Source: Alteromonadaceae bacterium XY-R5
GTDB taxonomy: Bacteria > Pseudomonadota > Gammaproteobacteria > Enterobacterales > Alteromonadaceae
Assembly: GCA_001660395.1 (NCBI GenBank)
Contig: LXWE01000001.1
Coordinates: forward strand, 1,302,001-1,366,000
Reading direction: 5' to 3'
DNA length: 64,000 nt
Of the stretch, positions 27,289 to 35,786 are shown in pieces. Position 1 is the stretch's first letter, and each line of letters begins with the position of its first letter. The position numbers were made by a program, and so were the translations under genes. A model generated the notes under the pieces. It ran no database searches and was not told the origin of the DNA. It was given only the letters and a program-made list of their open reading frames with translations.

Positions 27289-28392
27289 CTAAATAACCAC
27301 CAGCTCAGCGTCTATCGCTCCGGCCTGATCTAACGCGATAAGAATCGACATGAGTTCCGCCGGCGTAGCCCCCAATGCATTGACTGCCTGCACGATGACA
27401 TCAAGGGATGTGCCTTCAGGCCACAGCATCATATTGGCATGTTGTTCTTCGACGTTCACATCACTGGCCTGAACCGGCACCGTTTTACCACGCGAGAATG
27501 GTGGTGGCTGCACAGCCCCTTCATTTTCGGTAATCGTGATGGTTAAATTGCCATGACTCACCGCCGCTCGGTTTACCCGTACCTGATCATTCATCACCAC
27601 AGTCCCTGTGCGACTGTTAAAAATAATTTTGGGTCGCTCGGTGCCAAGCGTGACATCAATGTCCTGTAACATAGACATAAACGTATTCAGATTATTGGCA
27701 TCTTTAGGAGCACTTAGTAACAGCCGCCCCCAGTTTTCAGCTTTGGCGATCTCTGGACCGAACACTTTGTTTACCGCATTTACGATATTACGTGCAGTTT
27801 GGTAGTTAGGTTCTTTTAAATTCAGTATCACCTGACCACTTTGCTCGATACGTTCTAACACTGAGCGCTCAACAATTGCACCATCAGGAATAATGCCTGA
27901 GGTCGGCACGTTGACTGTGACGGAGGAGCCATTTTTACCACTGGCATTAATACCTCCAACAACCAGGTTACCCTGCGCCAGGGCGTAAACGCGTCCATCG
28001 ACGCCACGCAAAGGTGTGAGCATTAAACTACCGCCATGCAGGCTCTTTGCATCTCCGAGAGAATTAACTGTGACATTGATGGTTTGGCCAGGACTGGCCA
28101 TAGGTGGCAAGGTGGCATGCACTGCAACAGCAGCGACATTCTTTGATTTGGGCAAATTGCCCTCATCCATTTGCACCCCAAATTGCTTAAGCATATTGTT
28201 TAATGACTGCGCGGCAAATTTCACCTGCGTCTTATCGCCTGAGCCAGGCAGACCAACCACCAAACCATAACCCACCAGCTGGTTATCGCGAACCCCCTGT
28301 ACATCGACTAGATCGAGCAATGGTCTTTGGCTACCTGCATTTACCAGCGCACTAAATAAACACAGGTTAAGGAGTAAAACTAAGCGACGCAT
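27289..28392 (-). CDS. flgI: Flagellar P-ring protein FlgI (lateral)
   Basis: A 367-residue exported protein: signal peptide (LVLLLNLCLFSALVNA), then the conserved opening RPLLDLVDVQGVRDNQLVGY and GLVVGLPGSGDKT. It forms the periplasmic bushing around the rod in the peptidoglycan layer. Full length, 9 bp after flgH. Confidence 0.97.
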   Translation of the reverse strand: MRRLVLLLNLCLFSALVNAGSQRPLLDLVDVQGVRDNQLVGYGLVVGLPGSGDKTQVKFAAQSLNNMLKQFGVQMDEGNLPKSKNVAAVAVHATLPPMASPGQTINVTVNSLGDAKSLHGGSLMLTPLRGVDGRVYALAQGNLVVGGINASGKNGSSVTVNVPTSGIIPDGAIVERSVLERIEQSGQVILNLKEPNYQTARNIVNAVNKVFGPEIAKAENWGRLLLSAPKDANNLNTFMSMLQDIDVTLGTERPKIIFNSRTGTVVMNDQVRVNRAAVSHGNLTITITENEGAVQPPPFSRGKTVPVQASDVNVEEQHANMMLWPEGTSLDVIVQAVNALGATPAELMSILIALDQAGAIDAELVVI

Positions 28393-28401
28393 GACAGCTC
28401 C

Positions 28402-29064
28402 TTAAAACGGATTCAGATAGCGAGTAAATAAGGTAGTCAGCCAACCAGGTTCACTGGCGGACGCTAAGGTACCGGTTCCGGCGTAACTGATTTCTGCGTC
28501 AGCAATTCGTTGTGATGAGATACGGTTCGCCACATCTATATCTTCAGGGCGCACAACTCCTTTTAGTTCAATAAATTCGTCACCCTGATTCAGTCGGATC
28601 TGCTTGCGACCATGGATCACCAAGGCGCCATTCGACAGCACTTCTTTGACCCTGACCGTAATGGCACCGCTCAAATAATTTTGCTGACTGGCACTGCTTT
28701 CACCGCTGAAACTGGTGTCAGAATTTACTTCCAGTCCTAAGTCTGCGACGTTCAACCTTCCGGCCAAAGGTACTCCTAAATCCCAGGCAGATCCTTTGTC
28801 CAAATTGGCATCTGCACTTTTACTCGACAAGGTACGCTCATCCAGCACCACAGTTAGAATGTCACCAATACGATAGGCGCGTTTATCCGAAAACAGAGTG
28901 AACATGTAATGATCACTGTAGATACTCCCCTGAGAGGTAGGTTGCGGCGCCTGACTGCTCAGGCCAAGCGATGTGTTGCTCTCACTCACTTCAACAGGTA
29001 CATCAGGCGCGCTGCTGCATGCTGCAATAAGTAAAACGGCCAAAATTAGATATAGGCTACGCAT
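28402..29064 (-). CDS. flgH: Flagellar L-ring lipoprotein FlgH (lateral)
   Basis: A 220-residue outer-membrane lipoprotein. The lipobox LIAAC places the modified Cys at residue 16. Family features include SLYSDH-like SIYSDHYMFTLFSDKRAYRI and the C-terminal stretch GVVRPEDIDVANRISSQRIA. It forms the outer-membrane bushing of the rod. It lies 2 bp after flgG. Confidence 0.97.
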   Translation of the reverse strand: MRSLYLILAVLLIAACSSAPDVPVEVSESNTSLGLSSQAPQPTSQGSIYSDHYMFTLFSDKRAYRIGDILTVVLDERTLSSKSADANLDKGSAWDLGVPLAGRLNVADLGLEVNSDTSFSGESSASQQNYLSGAITVRVKEVLSNGALVIHGRKQIRLNQGDEFIELKGVVRPEDIDVANRISSQRIADAEISYAGTGTLASASEPGWLTTLFTRYLNPF

Positions 29065-29066
29065 GA

Positions 29067-29852
29067 TTAAATATTCTGGTTAATGAAACGCAACATTTCG
29101 TCGGCGGCGGACACTACTTTGGCGTTCATTTCATAAGCACGTTGCACGGCAATCATGCTGACCATTTCATCCACCACACTGACGTTTGAACCTTCCACCG
29201 TAAACTGCTGCAGCTCACCTAATGCGTCTTCACCCGGCACACCTTCAATGGCTTCTCCGGAGGCTGCTGTGGCGCGATATAGGTTTCCACCCAATGCTTC
29301 TAAACCCGCTGGATTGACAAAGTTAACCGTTAAAATCTGCCCCAGCTCAACTGGAGCTGCATCACCGGCAACTACAGCGGTAACCGTACCATCTGTGCCA
29401 ATCGCGATTTTGGTTGTGTTTTCAGGTACCGCAATGTTTTGCAGCAGAGGCAAACCGTTACCATTTACAATCAGGGATTCTGAATTAAGCTGCAATTGTC
29501 CATTACGGGTATAAAGCACTTCGCCATCCGGACTTTCGATTTGGAAAAATCCCTGCCCCGCAATCGCCACATCTAACTGATTACTGGTAGTCTCGAAACT
29601 CCCTTCGGTGAATTCCTTTTGGGTACCGTTAATACGCACCCCCGTACCGACCTGAATGCCAGATGGTACCTGATTTAATTCATCTGCCTGCGTGCCTGGC
29701 TGACGCTGGACCTGATAGAACAAATCTTCAAACACAGCACGATCTTTCTTAAAGCCCACAGTACTGACGTTTGCCAGGTTGTTAGAGATAGTCGTCATAC
29801 GCAAATCCTGCGCTGCTAATCCCGTTTTACTTACCCATAATGCAGAATTCAT
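29067..29852 (-). CDS. flgG: Flagellar distal rod protein FlgG (lateral)
   Basis: A 261-residue rod protein. The signature LWVSKTGLAAQDLRMTTISN then NLANVSTVGFKKDR opens it, and the C-terminal EMVSMIAVQRAYEMNAKVVS closes it. It builds the distal rod inside the P- and L-rings. It follows flgF by 11 bp. Confidence 0.97.
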   Translation of the reverse strand: MNSALWVSKTGLAAQDLRMTTISNNLANVSTVGFKKDRAVFEDLFYQVQRQPGTQADELNQVPSGIQVGTGVRINGTQKEFTEGSFETTSNQLDVAIAGQGFFQIESPDGEVLYTRNGQLQLNSESLIVNGNGLPLLQNIAVPENTTKIAIGTDGTVTAVVAGDAAPVELGQILTVNFVNPAGLEALGGNLYRATAASGEAIEGVPGEDALGELQQFTVEGSNVSVVDEMVSMIAVQRAYEMNAKVVSAADEMLRFINQNI

Positions 29853-29863
29853 ATCAGCTCCTG

Positions 29864-30595
29864 TTAAGCGTTGCCGCTCACCAGCTTGTTGCCAGAAACA
29901 GCAAGCTCGTCAGCAGTTTTCATCATTTTGACGTTCATTTCGAACTGACGGCTAATGTTCATGGTTTTGACCATTTCCTCTACCGCATTGACATTTGAAC
30001 CTTCCAAGGCTCCCGTGCGAACGCGCACCGCTTCATCACGTGGCAGCAAGGCTCCTTCCGTATCACGTAACAATCCATCCAGACCTTTTACTAACTGACC
30101 ATCAGTGGTAACCAGCTTAATCGTGGCTTCTTGTGCAATCACACCGCCACCGACAGGCAAAATATTAATGGTGCCATCGTCACCAATGTTGATATCGCCA
30201 AATTCAGGTAACTGGATATCTCCCTGTTCGCCCTGAACCCGATAACCGTTCACATTCAAAAAGCCATCTCCATCGACCTGCAAATTACCAGCTCGAGTAT
30301 AAGCTTCATTCCCCTGGGCATCTGCCACGGCAATGTATCCCCCTTTGCTAACGGAGATATCGAGATCGCGACCGGTTTGCATCACTGCGCCATCCGCCAA
30401 ATTCGTTGTGACTGGCATCAACTTCGCCTGATAACGACTACGATAGCCATCGCCGGACACCATATTGGCCTGCGCCTGTTCAAGATCCGCTTTAAATCCA
30501 GGGGTACTGATGTTGGCCAAATTGTTCGCAGTGATGCGCAACGCTGTATTGCTAAGTTCAGCACCGGAAACCGCGGTATAAATTAAACGTTCCAT
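29864..30595 (-). CDS. flgF: Flagellar proximal rod protein FlgF (lateral)
   Basis: A 243-residue rod protein with the rod/hook motif ITANNLANISTPGFKADLEQ near the start and VEEMVKTMNISRQFEMNVKM at the C-terminus. Order between flgE and flgG confirms it. It follows flgE by 9 bp. Confidence 0.96.
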   Translation of the reverse strand: MERLIYTAVSGAELSNTALRITANNLANISTPGFKADLEQAQANMVSGDGYRSRYQAKLMPVTTNLADGAVMQTGRDLDISVSKGGYIAVADAQGNEAYTRAGNLQVDGDGFLNVNGYRVQGEQGDIQLPEFGDINIGDDGTINILPVGGGVIAQEATIKLVTTDGQLVKGLDGLLRDTEGALLPRDEAVRVRTGALEGSNVNAVEEMVKTMNISRQFEMNVKMMKTADELAVSGNKLVSGNA

Positions 30596-30604
30596 AACTC
30601 AGTC

Positions 30605-31891
30605 CTACACCGCGTTGAACAGCACTTGCATCATTTCATCTGCGCTGCTGATGCTCTTCGCATTGGCCTGGTAATTTTGTTGGAATGACATCAGATCAAC
30701 CAATTGCTCGCTGATATCGACGTTAGAACTCATATATGAGCCAGACAGTAGGTCGCCAACTGTGCCTGTGCCGGGTGTGGTATAAAGCGCTTCGCCAGAT
30801 TCAGTGGTGCCATACCAAACGGTGTTATTACCAGGTTCCAGACCGTCTACGTTAGCAAAGGTCGCCAGTACTAACTGGCCCTGCACTTTTGATTCACCGT
30901 TAGTGAAGGTGGCATAGATAAGGCCATCGTCATCCACTGTGACGCCGCTGAATTCACCCGCGGTGTATCCATCTGCATCGTTGTTATACATGGCAAAACC
31001 GCTGCCATATTGGGTCATTCCCGTCATATCTAACGAAATTGCCACATCGTCAGCGCCAGTGGCGGGTGTGAAAGCTAATTGAACCGTATAGTCATCTGTC
31101 GCAAATGGCACCATTTGTCCATCGGCATCAAAGCTGACAGTCATCACTCCGGCAGTAACCGTTGTGCCGTCAATATCAACATCCTGCGTACCAATAGTAC
31201 CGGCTGATCCAGCCAGTTCTGCCGCCGACAAAGGTTCACCATCCACGAAGTACATTACGTTCCATTCGTTGGTGTTTGTGTGGTTAAAATACTGAGTTAA
31301 TACATGGCTGTTACCTAACGAGTCGAACACTTCCGTCGACTGAGAAAAGTTGTAGGCACTACCATCGGTAGGATCAAATAATGTTGGTGCGGCCGGATAC
31401 GCAATGACGTCACTGGCAGAATTGAGGTTCGCGGAAAAATCCACTGCGTCGCTCGCGTCGGCGGCAAGATTAGCGCCTTCAATTTGAAGATCGGTTAAGA
31501 CGCCAGGTACGATATTTCCATTGTCATCTATCCCATATCCCTGCAGGTTTGCTCCATTTGCATTCACAATAAACAAATCGTCATCAAGACCAAACTGACC
31601 CGCCTGGGTATAAGCCAGACGGCCATTCTCAGCTAAGGTAAAGAAGCCTTTGCCAGTGATGGCCAAATCCAGATCTTCACCTGTATTGACGATTTCACCG
31701 GTGGTTGTGAAGTCTTCTGCGATATCAGAGACGGAAACACCGCCACGTTGCCCACCGTTATAGACGGCTGCAAATTCAGTACTGGCGGCCTTGTAGCCAG
31801 AAGTAGATGAGTTGGCGATATTGTTACTGGTGACTTCTAAAGCTGTCTGGGTACTTTTCAGGCCACTTAAACCAATTTGAAACATGGACAT
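30605..31891 (-). CDS. flgE: Flagellar hook protein FlgE (lateral)
   Basis: A 428-residue hook subunit. The conserved N-terminal QIGLSGLKSTQTALEVTSNN, IANSSTSGYKAA and C-terminal LVDLMSFQQNYQANAKSISS frame a variable, Asp-rich, acidic middle. It follows flgD by 18 bp. Confidence 0.97.
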   Translation of the reverse strand: MSMFQIGLSGLKSTQTALEVTSNNIANSSTSGYKAASTEFAAVYNGGQRGGVSVSDIAEDFTTTGEIVNTGEDLDLAITGKGFFTLAENGRLAYTQAGQFGLDDDLFIVNANGANLQGYGIDDNGNIVPGVLTDLQIEGANLAADASDAVDFSANLNSASDVIAYPAAPTLFDPTDGSAYNFSQSTEVFDSLGNSHVLTQYFNHTNTNEWNVMYFVDGEPLSAAELAGSAGTIGTQDVDIDGTTVTAGVMTVSFDADGQMVPFATDDYTVQLAFTPATGADDVAISLDMTGMTQYGSGFAMYNNDADGYTAGEFSGVTVDDDGLIYATFTNGESKVQGQLVLATFANVDGLEPGNNTVWYGTTESGEALYTTPGTGTVGDLLSGSYMSSNVDISEQLVDLMSFQQNYQANAKSISSADEMMQVLFNAV

Positions 31892-31909
31892 GGGTAGCTT
31901 CCTTATGGA

Positions 31910-32575
31910 TTAGGCGCGTTCGGCCAGTTGATTTGTGTCTTCCAGGGTAAAATTCCCCAGACCATTTACTTGCAGCAATATGTCATCGACGCCAGACCCC
32001 ACAGAAACCCGTTCTACGTCGCCACTCAGCCAGGTTGATAAATACGTCGGCACACCGGCGCTGATGCTGTAAGCGCGCACCTGATAGGTGCCCGCATCCT
32101 GCTCATCGAAATTAAATCGCAATGCACCCGCAGCGCTATAAGGCAGAGTCTGCTCTTCTACCAGCTCTCCATCTTTGTCATATAATTGCACTGTGACCGA
32201 ATCTGCGGGGCTGGCTAAATTCACCAAGCCGCTAATATCACCATCTTGCTCTAGCACCAATGTATCCGCCTCGACGTCAACACGGGTGCCAACCAATGCT
32301 GTTGCCTCTAACACCATCATGCTGTCCATATAGTCGAGACTGTCACTGGTGTTCTGCTTGATGCTTTGCAGCGATTCCACGTTGCTAAACTCTGCCAGCT
32401 GACTGACGTATTGTGTGCCGTCCAAGGGATCTAATGGATTCTGATGGCTAATTTGAGCAACAAGCAGTTCCAGGAACATATTTGATAAATCTTCACCACT
32501 GGTGCCATTACCAAGAATACTGCTGGTTGTGGTGCTGGTCGCACTGGTATTGGTTACGCTATCAACGCTCATCAT
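31910..32575 (-). CDS. flgD: Flagellar hook cap protein FlgD (lateral)
   Basis: A 221-residue hook-capping protein. The segment MFLELLVAQISHQNPLDPLD then GTQYVSQLAEFSNVESLQ is the FlgD signature. A Tudor/fibronectin-like region follows. It is needed for hook polymerisation and is then replaced by FlgK. It follows flgC by 7 bp. Confidence 0.96.
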   Translation of the reverse strand: MMSVDSVTNTSATSTTTSSILGNGTSGEDLSNMFLELLVAQISHQNPLDPLDGTQYVSQLAEFSNVESLQSIKQNTSDSLDYMDSMMVLEATALVGTRVDVEADTLVLEQDGDISGLVNLASPADSVTVQLYDKDGELVEEQTLPYSAAGALRFNFDEQDAGTYQVRAYSISAGVPTYLSTWLSGDVERVSVGSGVDDILLQVNGLGNFTLEDTNQLAERA

Positions 32576-32582
32576 TCGCTCC

Positions 32583-32999
32583 TTATTGTCCCAGCTTCAG
32601 AATGCTTTGCTGCATACTGTTCACGCGCGTCATCACCTCAACCGAGGTTTGGTAACTGCGAGATGCAGACATCATGTCTGCCATTTCTTCTAACGGATTA
32701 ACGTTCGAATAAAAAACATAACCATCAGCGTTGGCTAATGGATTATTAGGTTCATAGCGCTGCTCTACCTGACGGTCGGACTCCACAATGCCCAGCATCT
32801 GTACTTTGGCAGAAAGCCCCTGCCCATCCTGCGCCTGCTGATAAACGGCTGAAAAAACCGGTTTAATCGCGCGAAAGGCTTCATCAGAGGAGCTTGCAGC
32901 GGTGTCGGCGTTAGCCAAATTTGAGGCAATGGTGTCCAGGCGCATCACCTGAGCGCGTAATGCGCTGCCGCTGGTTTCATAAATGCTGTTAAATGACAC
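32583..32999 (-). CDS. flgC: Flagellar proximal rod protein FlgC (lateral)
   Basis: A 138-residue rod protein with RAQVMRLDTIASNLANADTA at the start and the C-terminal ADMMSASRSYQTSVEVMTRV. It follows flgB by 2 bp. Confidence 0.96.
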   Translation of the reverse strand: MSFNSIYETSGSALRAQVMRLDTIASNLANADTAASSSDEAFRAIKPVFSAVYQQAQDGQGLSAKVQMLGIVESDRQVEQRYEPNNPLANADGYVFYSNVNPLEEMADMMSASRSYQTSVEVMTRVNSMQQSILKLGQ

Positions 33000-33001
33000 G
33001 G

Positions 33002-33373
33002 TTAGTCTCCCTTGATGGCCTGATGCAGCCCGCTAATCTTCATATTTAAAAACGTCAGACTGGTTTGAAAATCCATGCTATTGGCTGCAAAGTTGGCTTG
33101 CTCAACATTCAATTCCACGGTATTTCCATCAGCCGACGGCTGATAAGGCGTGCGATACATAAGCGGATGTGTTTGGCCAACATTCAATTCAGTGCTTGCA
33201 CTACGTTGCAAGTTACTGGCGACATCTTGCATTACGCTGCGATAATCCACATCCCGCGCCTTAAATCCCGGTGTGTCGACATTCGCAAGGTTGCCTGCAA
33301 TAATTTCAGCCCTGTCCAATCGCAGCTGCATGGAGAAAGGATGTACACCAAAAGCCTTATCAAATGGACCCAC
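33002..33373 (-). CDS. flgB: Flagellar proximal rod protein FlgB (lateral)
   Basis: A 123-residue rod protein; RAEIIAGNLANVDTPGFKAR is the family motif. The start is a GTG at 33373, preceded by GAGGTAA. It is the first gene of the long flgB-to-lafW transcript and has its own sigma54-type promoter at 33419-33434. Confidence 0.95.
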   Translation of the reverse strand: MGPFDKAFGVHPFSMQLRLDRAEIIAGNLANVDTPGFKARDVDYRSVMQDVASNLQRSASTELNVGQTHPLMYRTPYQPSADGNTVELNVEQANFAANSMDFQTSLTFLNMKISGLHQAIKGD

Positions 33374-33418
33374 GCTTACCTCATCACTTTGTTGTCTGAT
33401 ACATTTTGCAGTTACTAC

Positions 33419-33434
33419 AACAAGCTCTATGCCA
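33419..33434 (-). promoter_or_regulatory. Sigma54-type promoter of the flgB operon
   Basis: On the minus strand, TGGCATAGAGCTTGTT matches the -24/-12 pattern with GG and the -12 G at the correct 10-bp spacing; the -12 dinucleotide is GT instead of GC. It lies about 46 bp before the flgB start. A LafK-like palindrome lies 61 bp upstream. Confidence 0.6.
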
Positions 33435-33475
33435 ATTTTAAAAAGCCTGAAATATCATTAAATTACGCTAATAAT

Positions 33476-34234
33476 TTGGCTAATGAGGAAGCAAAAGCGG
33501 AAACGCTATTTCCGCTGCGGAAGCGATCGAGGTTCCTGACTTCCTGTTACTTCCTCCTCACGAGTAATTCAGCTGTCTGGGCACAAACATCTGCGCTCGA
33601 AACCGCGTTGACTGACCATATTCAGACTGAGATAAGGCAATATGCTGCGGAAAATAAGCTTGATAGGTATGAGCAGGAGCTCGCTATATCGCTGCCCGAC
33701 GCAGCCGCCGATATGGCTTGCGAGGAATTCAAGTTCGAGCAGGCAGGCAGTGATAGCGTCCCCTTGGGCAGGGTAAGCTATCGAATAGATTGTCTTTCAC
33801 CACAGACCTGGCAGAGCAGGGCCGTCGCTAAAATTGAAATATGGGCTTATGTAGTCGTTGCAACTCAAACGCTCGAGCGTGGCGACACTCTAAGCAATTC
33901 TGCAATTGGCATGCAGTCCAGGGCACTTTCAAAAATTTATCCGGCACCTATGTTCAACATCAGCGCCGCCATTGGTAAGCAAACAAAGCGCCGCATCCCC
34001 CAGGGAGATGCGATAACACTGCGACTACTCAACAATCCACAGGTCATCCAAAAGGGCGAGCACGTCACCCTTGTTGTCAATCAGCCTGGATTTAGTGCCA
34101 GTATCCGCGGGATTGCGCTGGCAGATGCTAAACTTGGAGAAAAGGTGAAAGTGCAAAACCTGACGTCAGGACAAATTGTAGAAGGTGTAGCCATTCAACC
34201 CGGCTTAGTGGAAACGGAATTAAAAAATAATTAA
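33476..34234 (+). CDS. flgA: Flagella basal body P-ring chaperone FlgA (lateral), start uncertain
   Basis: Periplasmic chaperone for P-ring assembly. A signal peptide ends near LLTSNSAVWA, and a C-terminal SAF domain is present (about the last 130 residues, including ATQTLERGDTLSNSAIGMQS, then VTLVVNQPGFSASIRGIALA). The frame has no ATG or GTG near the signal peptide. The best in-frame start upstream of it is a TTG at 33476, which lacks a clear Shine-Dalgarno sequence and would make the coding region overlap the 33496-33522 palindrome. A CTG start at 33536 after GAGG is another option, but the spacing is short. The stop and the mature part are certain. Confidence 0.85.
   Translation: MANEEAKAETLFPLRKRSRFLTSCYFLLTSNSAVWAQTSALETALTDHIQTEIRQYAAENKLDRYEQELAISLPDAAADMACEEFKFEQAGSDSVPLGRVSYRIDCLSPQTWQSRAVAKIEIWAYVVVATQTLERGDTLSNSAIGMQSRALSKIYPAPMFNISAAIGKQTKRRIPQGDAITLRLLNNPQVIQKGEHVTLVVNQPGFSASIRGIALADAKLGEKVKVQNLTSGQIVEGVAIQPGLVETELKNN
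33496..33522. promoter_or_regulatory. Palindromic putative LafK enhancer site, copy B
   Basis: A 21-bp palindrome AGCGGAAA-N5-TTTCCGCT (33496-33516), immediately followed by a third half-site GCGGAA (33517-33522). It is 61 bp from the -24 element of the flgB promoter, 12 bp (about one helical turn) further than in copy A. It lies between the divergent flgB and flgA genes and could serve both. Confidence 0.6.
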
Positions 34235-34290
34235 AGAAAGGCGGAAATTGGGTCGCTTGTCACACTCAGGCAAATAATGAGGCAATCAGC

Positions 34291-34584
34291 ATGAAAATCA
34301 GTACTCAGGGACTATCCCCAGTAGAAACCGTTAAAACGACTTCGACTGCAGTGACCAATGTGTCATCTGATTCCCCTGGCGCAAGTTCGTCATCAAACGC
34401 CGGAGCGATTGCCGCAGTAAGTGATATCAGCAAATCTGCTCAGCAAACCTACGACAACCTGGCATCAACAGATGATGTGGATATGGAAAAAGTCGAACAG
34501 ATGAGACAGGCCATTGAACGCGGTGAACTCGAACTTGACGAAGATGTGTTAATCAATACTTTGCTGGACATGCATCGCAAATGA
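34291..34584 (+). CDS. flgM: Anti-sigma28 factor FlgM (lateral)
   Basis: A 97-residue protein with a disordered Ser/Thr-rich N-terminal half and a helical C-terminal half (AQQTYDNLASTDDVDMEKVE, then QMRQAIERGELELDEDVL), the FlgM pattern. It should hold the sigma28 factor at 17820-18533 until the hook is finished and FlgM is exported. A TGAGGC site precedes the ATG. It overlaps flgN by 4 bp. Confidence 0.92.
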   Translation: MKISTQGLSPVETVKTTSTAVTNVSSDSPGASSSSNAGAIAAVSDISKSAQQTYDNLASTDDVDMEKVEQMRQAIERGELELDEDVLINTLLDMHRK

Positions 34585-35012
34585 GCATTACGAATGTAAA
34601 AGGCTTTCTGTTGAGCTTACGCACCGATTTACAGCGATTAAATACTCTTACTCATACACTTGAGCATCAATATGAGCTACTCAGTATGCGTCGCAGTAAC
34701 GAGTTGGAAGACCTGAATCATCAAATGGTGCTACTACTTGGTCAGCTAAAAATCTCTAATGATGCTCGCGATAACTTTATGCTTTCGCTGGGCTTAAGTG
34801 GCGACAAAGCAGGTATGGAAAAGTTACGTGACAGACTTCCGTCCCCGCTTAAAGAAGCCACCACAAAACTGCTGCAAGAGCTTTCATTAAAGTCCAGCAT
34901 GTGCTGCATGATGAATGAGAAGTCGGGTAAACTTTTAGCGCATCAAAAACAGTTAATCTCACGCTTAACCGGGCAGCCCGATCAACGTAAATATCCAGAG
35001 CAAACCTATTAA
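34581..35012 (+). CDS. flgN: FlgN-type chaperone for FlgK and FlgL (lateral)
   Basis: A 143-residue helical protein. Heptad-like helices (about residues 10-60 and 90-130) and position after flgM mark it as FlgN, which escorts the hook-filament junction proteins. Sequence signals are weak in this family. It is the last gene of flgAMN, followed by a strong terminator. Confidence 0.82.
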   Translation: MSITNVKGFLLSLRTDLQRLNTLTHTLEHQYELLSMRRSNELEDLNHQMVLLLGQLKISNDARDNFMLSLGLSGDKAGMEKLRDRLPSPLKEATTKLLQELSLKSSMCCMMNEKSGKLLAHQKQLISRLTGQPDQRKYPEQTY

Positions 35013-35014
35013 AT

Positions 35015-35045
35015 TAAAAAGCAGCAAATGAATTGCTGCTTTTTT
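35015..35045. terminator. Bidirectional rho-independent terminator after flgN
   Basis: AAAAAGCAGCAA and TTGCTGCTTTTTT form a 12-bp stem around a 5-nt loop, with T-runs on both strands. It lies between the converging flgN and the secreted-protein gene at 35044 and can serve both. Confidence 0.92.
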
Positions 35046-35538
35046 ATCGCATTGCAACATCATTCACAGCATTCTGAATAACATCAACAATCACTCTATT
35101 TTTATTCTTCCCTCTAACTTCAATCCTTAAATCATTTTCCTTTTTAAGTTCTATCTTCTTCTCAAGATAAATTTCGTAATCTGAACCTACGCCACCCTGA
35201 TGTGGATCATCACGGAAAGGTGTTTCAACAGAAAAAGGAAAAAGAACTTCTTGAAAGATTAATTTTCCATTTAACCAAATATTCACAGATGATGTTTCTG
35301 ATTGAGCATAGGCAGCCTTTGAAACATTTGCGCCAGACGCAACCACTTGTTTATAAATTCCAATTTTATGTAAATCACTAGATTCGCCAGCGTAACTGAA
35401 GTGATAGTTTCCTGTACTGCTTTCCCCCGCATAATTCATGACAACTTGACTATTAAGTAATGATTCTTGCGCGGCGACTGACGGTAAAAAACAGACCGTT
35501 AAGATACTACTCACTGAATATACAAATACACCTTTCAT
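35044..35538 (-). CDS. Small secreted protein of unknown function
   Basis: A 164-residue protein with a signal peptide (VFVYSVSSILTVCFLPSVAA, likely cut before QES). The mature part is predicted beta-rich and contains the six-residue unit YAGESS twice, 11 residues apart (about residues 36-52). I recognise no family. Base composition is more AT-rich than its neighbours, which hints at recent arrival. It stands alone between the flagellar locus and the MATE gene and shares the flgN terminator. Confidence 0.65.
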   Translation of the reverse strand: MKGVFVYSVSSILTVCFLPSVAAQESLLNSQVVMNYAGESSTGNYHFSYAGESSDLHKIGIYKQVVASGANVSKAAYAQSETSSVNIWLNGKLIFQEVLFPFSVETPFRDDPHQGGVGSDYEIYLEKKIELKKENDLRIEVRGKNKNRVIVDVIQNAVNDVAMR

Positions 35539-35786
35539 AAATCACCAACAAAATTAAACCCCTCTATAAGCTACCTAATATAGAAAAAGTCACAACGTAA
35601 ACATCACCCTATCGGTTATGTGATAAAATACATATCAATGCATTAGAACAGGAATTAAATTAAAGATTTAGAGAAAAGCAAAAATCCAATAAAGGTAAAA
35701 TTAAACACCATTAGTAACACTCCTCATTTGGTAGTAATTGCCTTACTATAACGACCCCATCATTTTCACCAGTATCAAGTCTGTTT

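Noticed and set aside
33476-33495. A plus-strand sigma54 promoter for flgA (TTGGCTAATGAGGAAGCA)
   Set aside because: GG and GC are 11 bp apart, which sigma54 does not normally tolerate.
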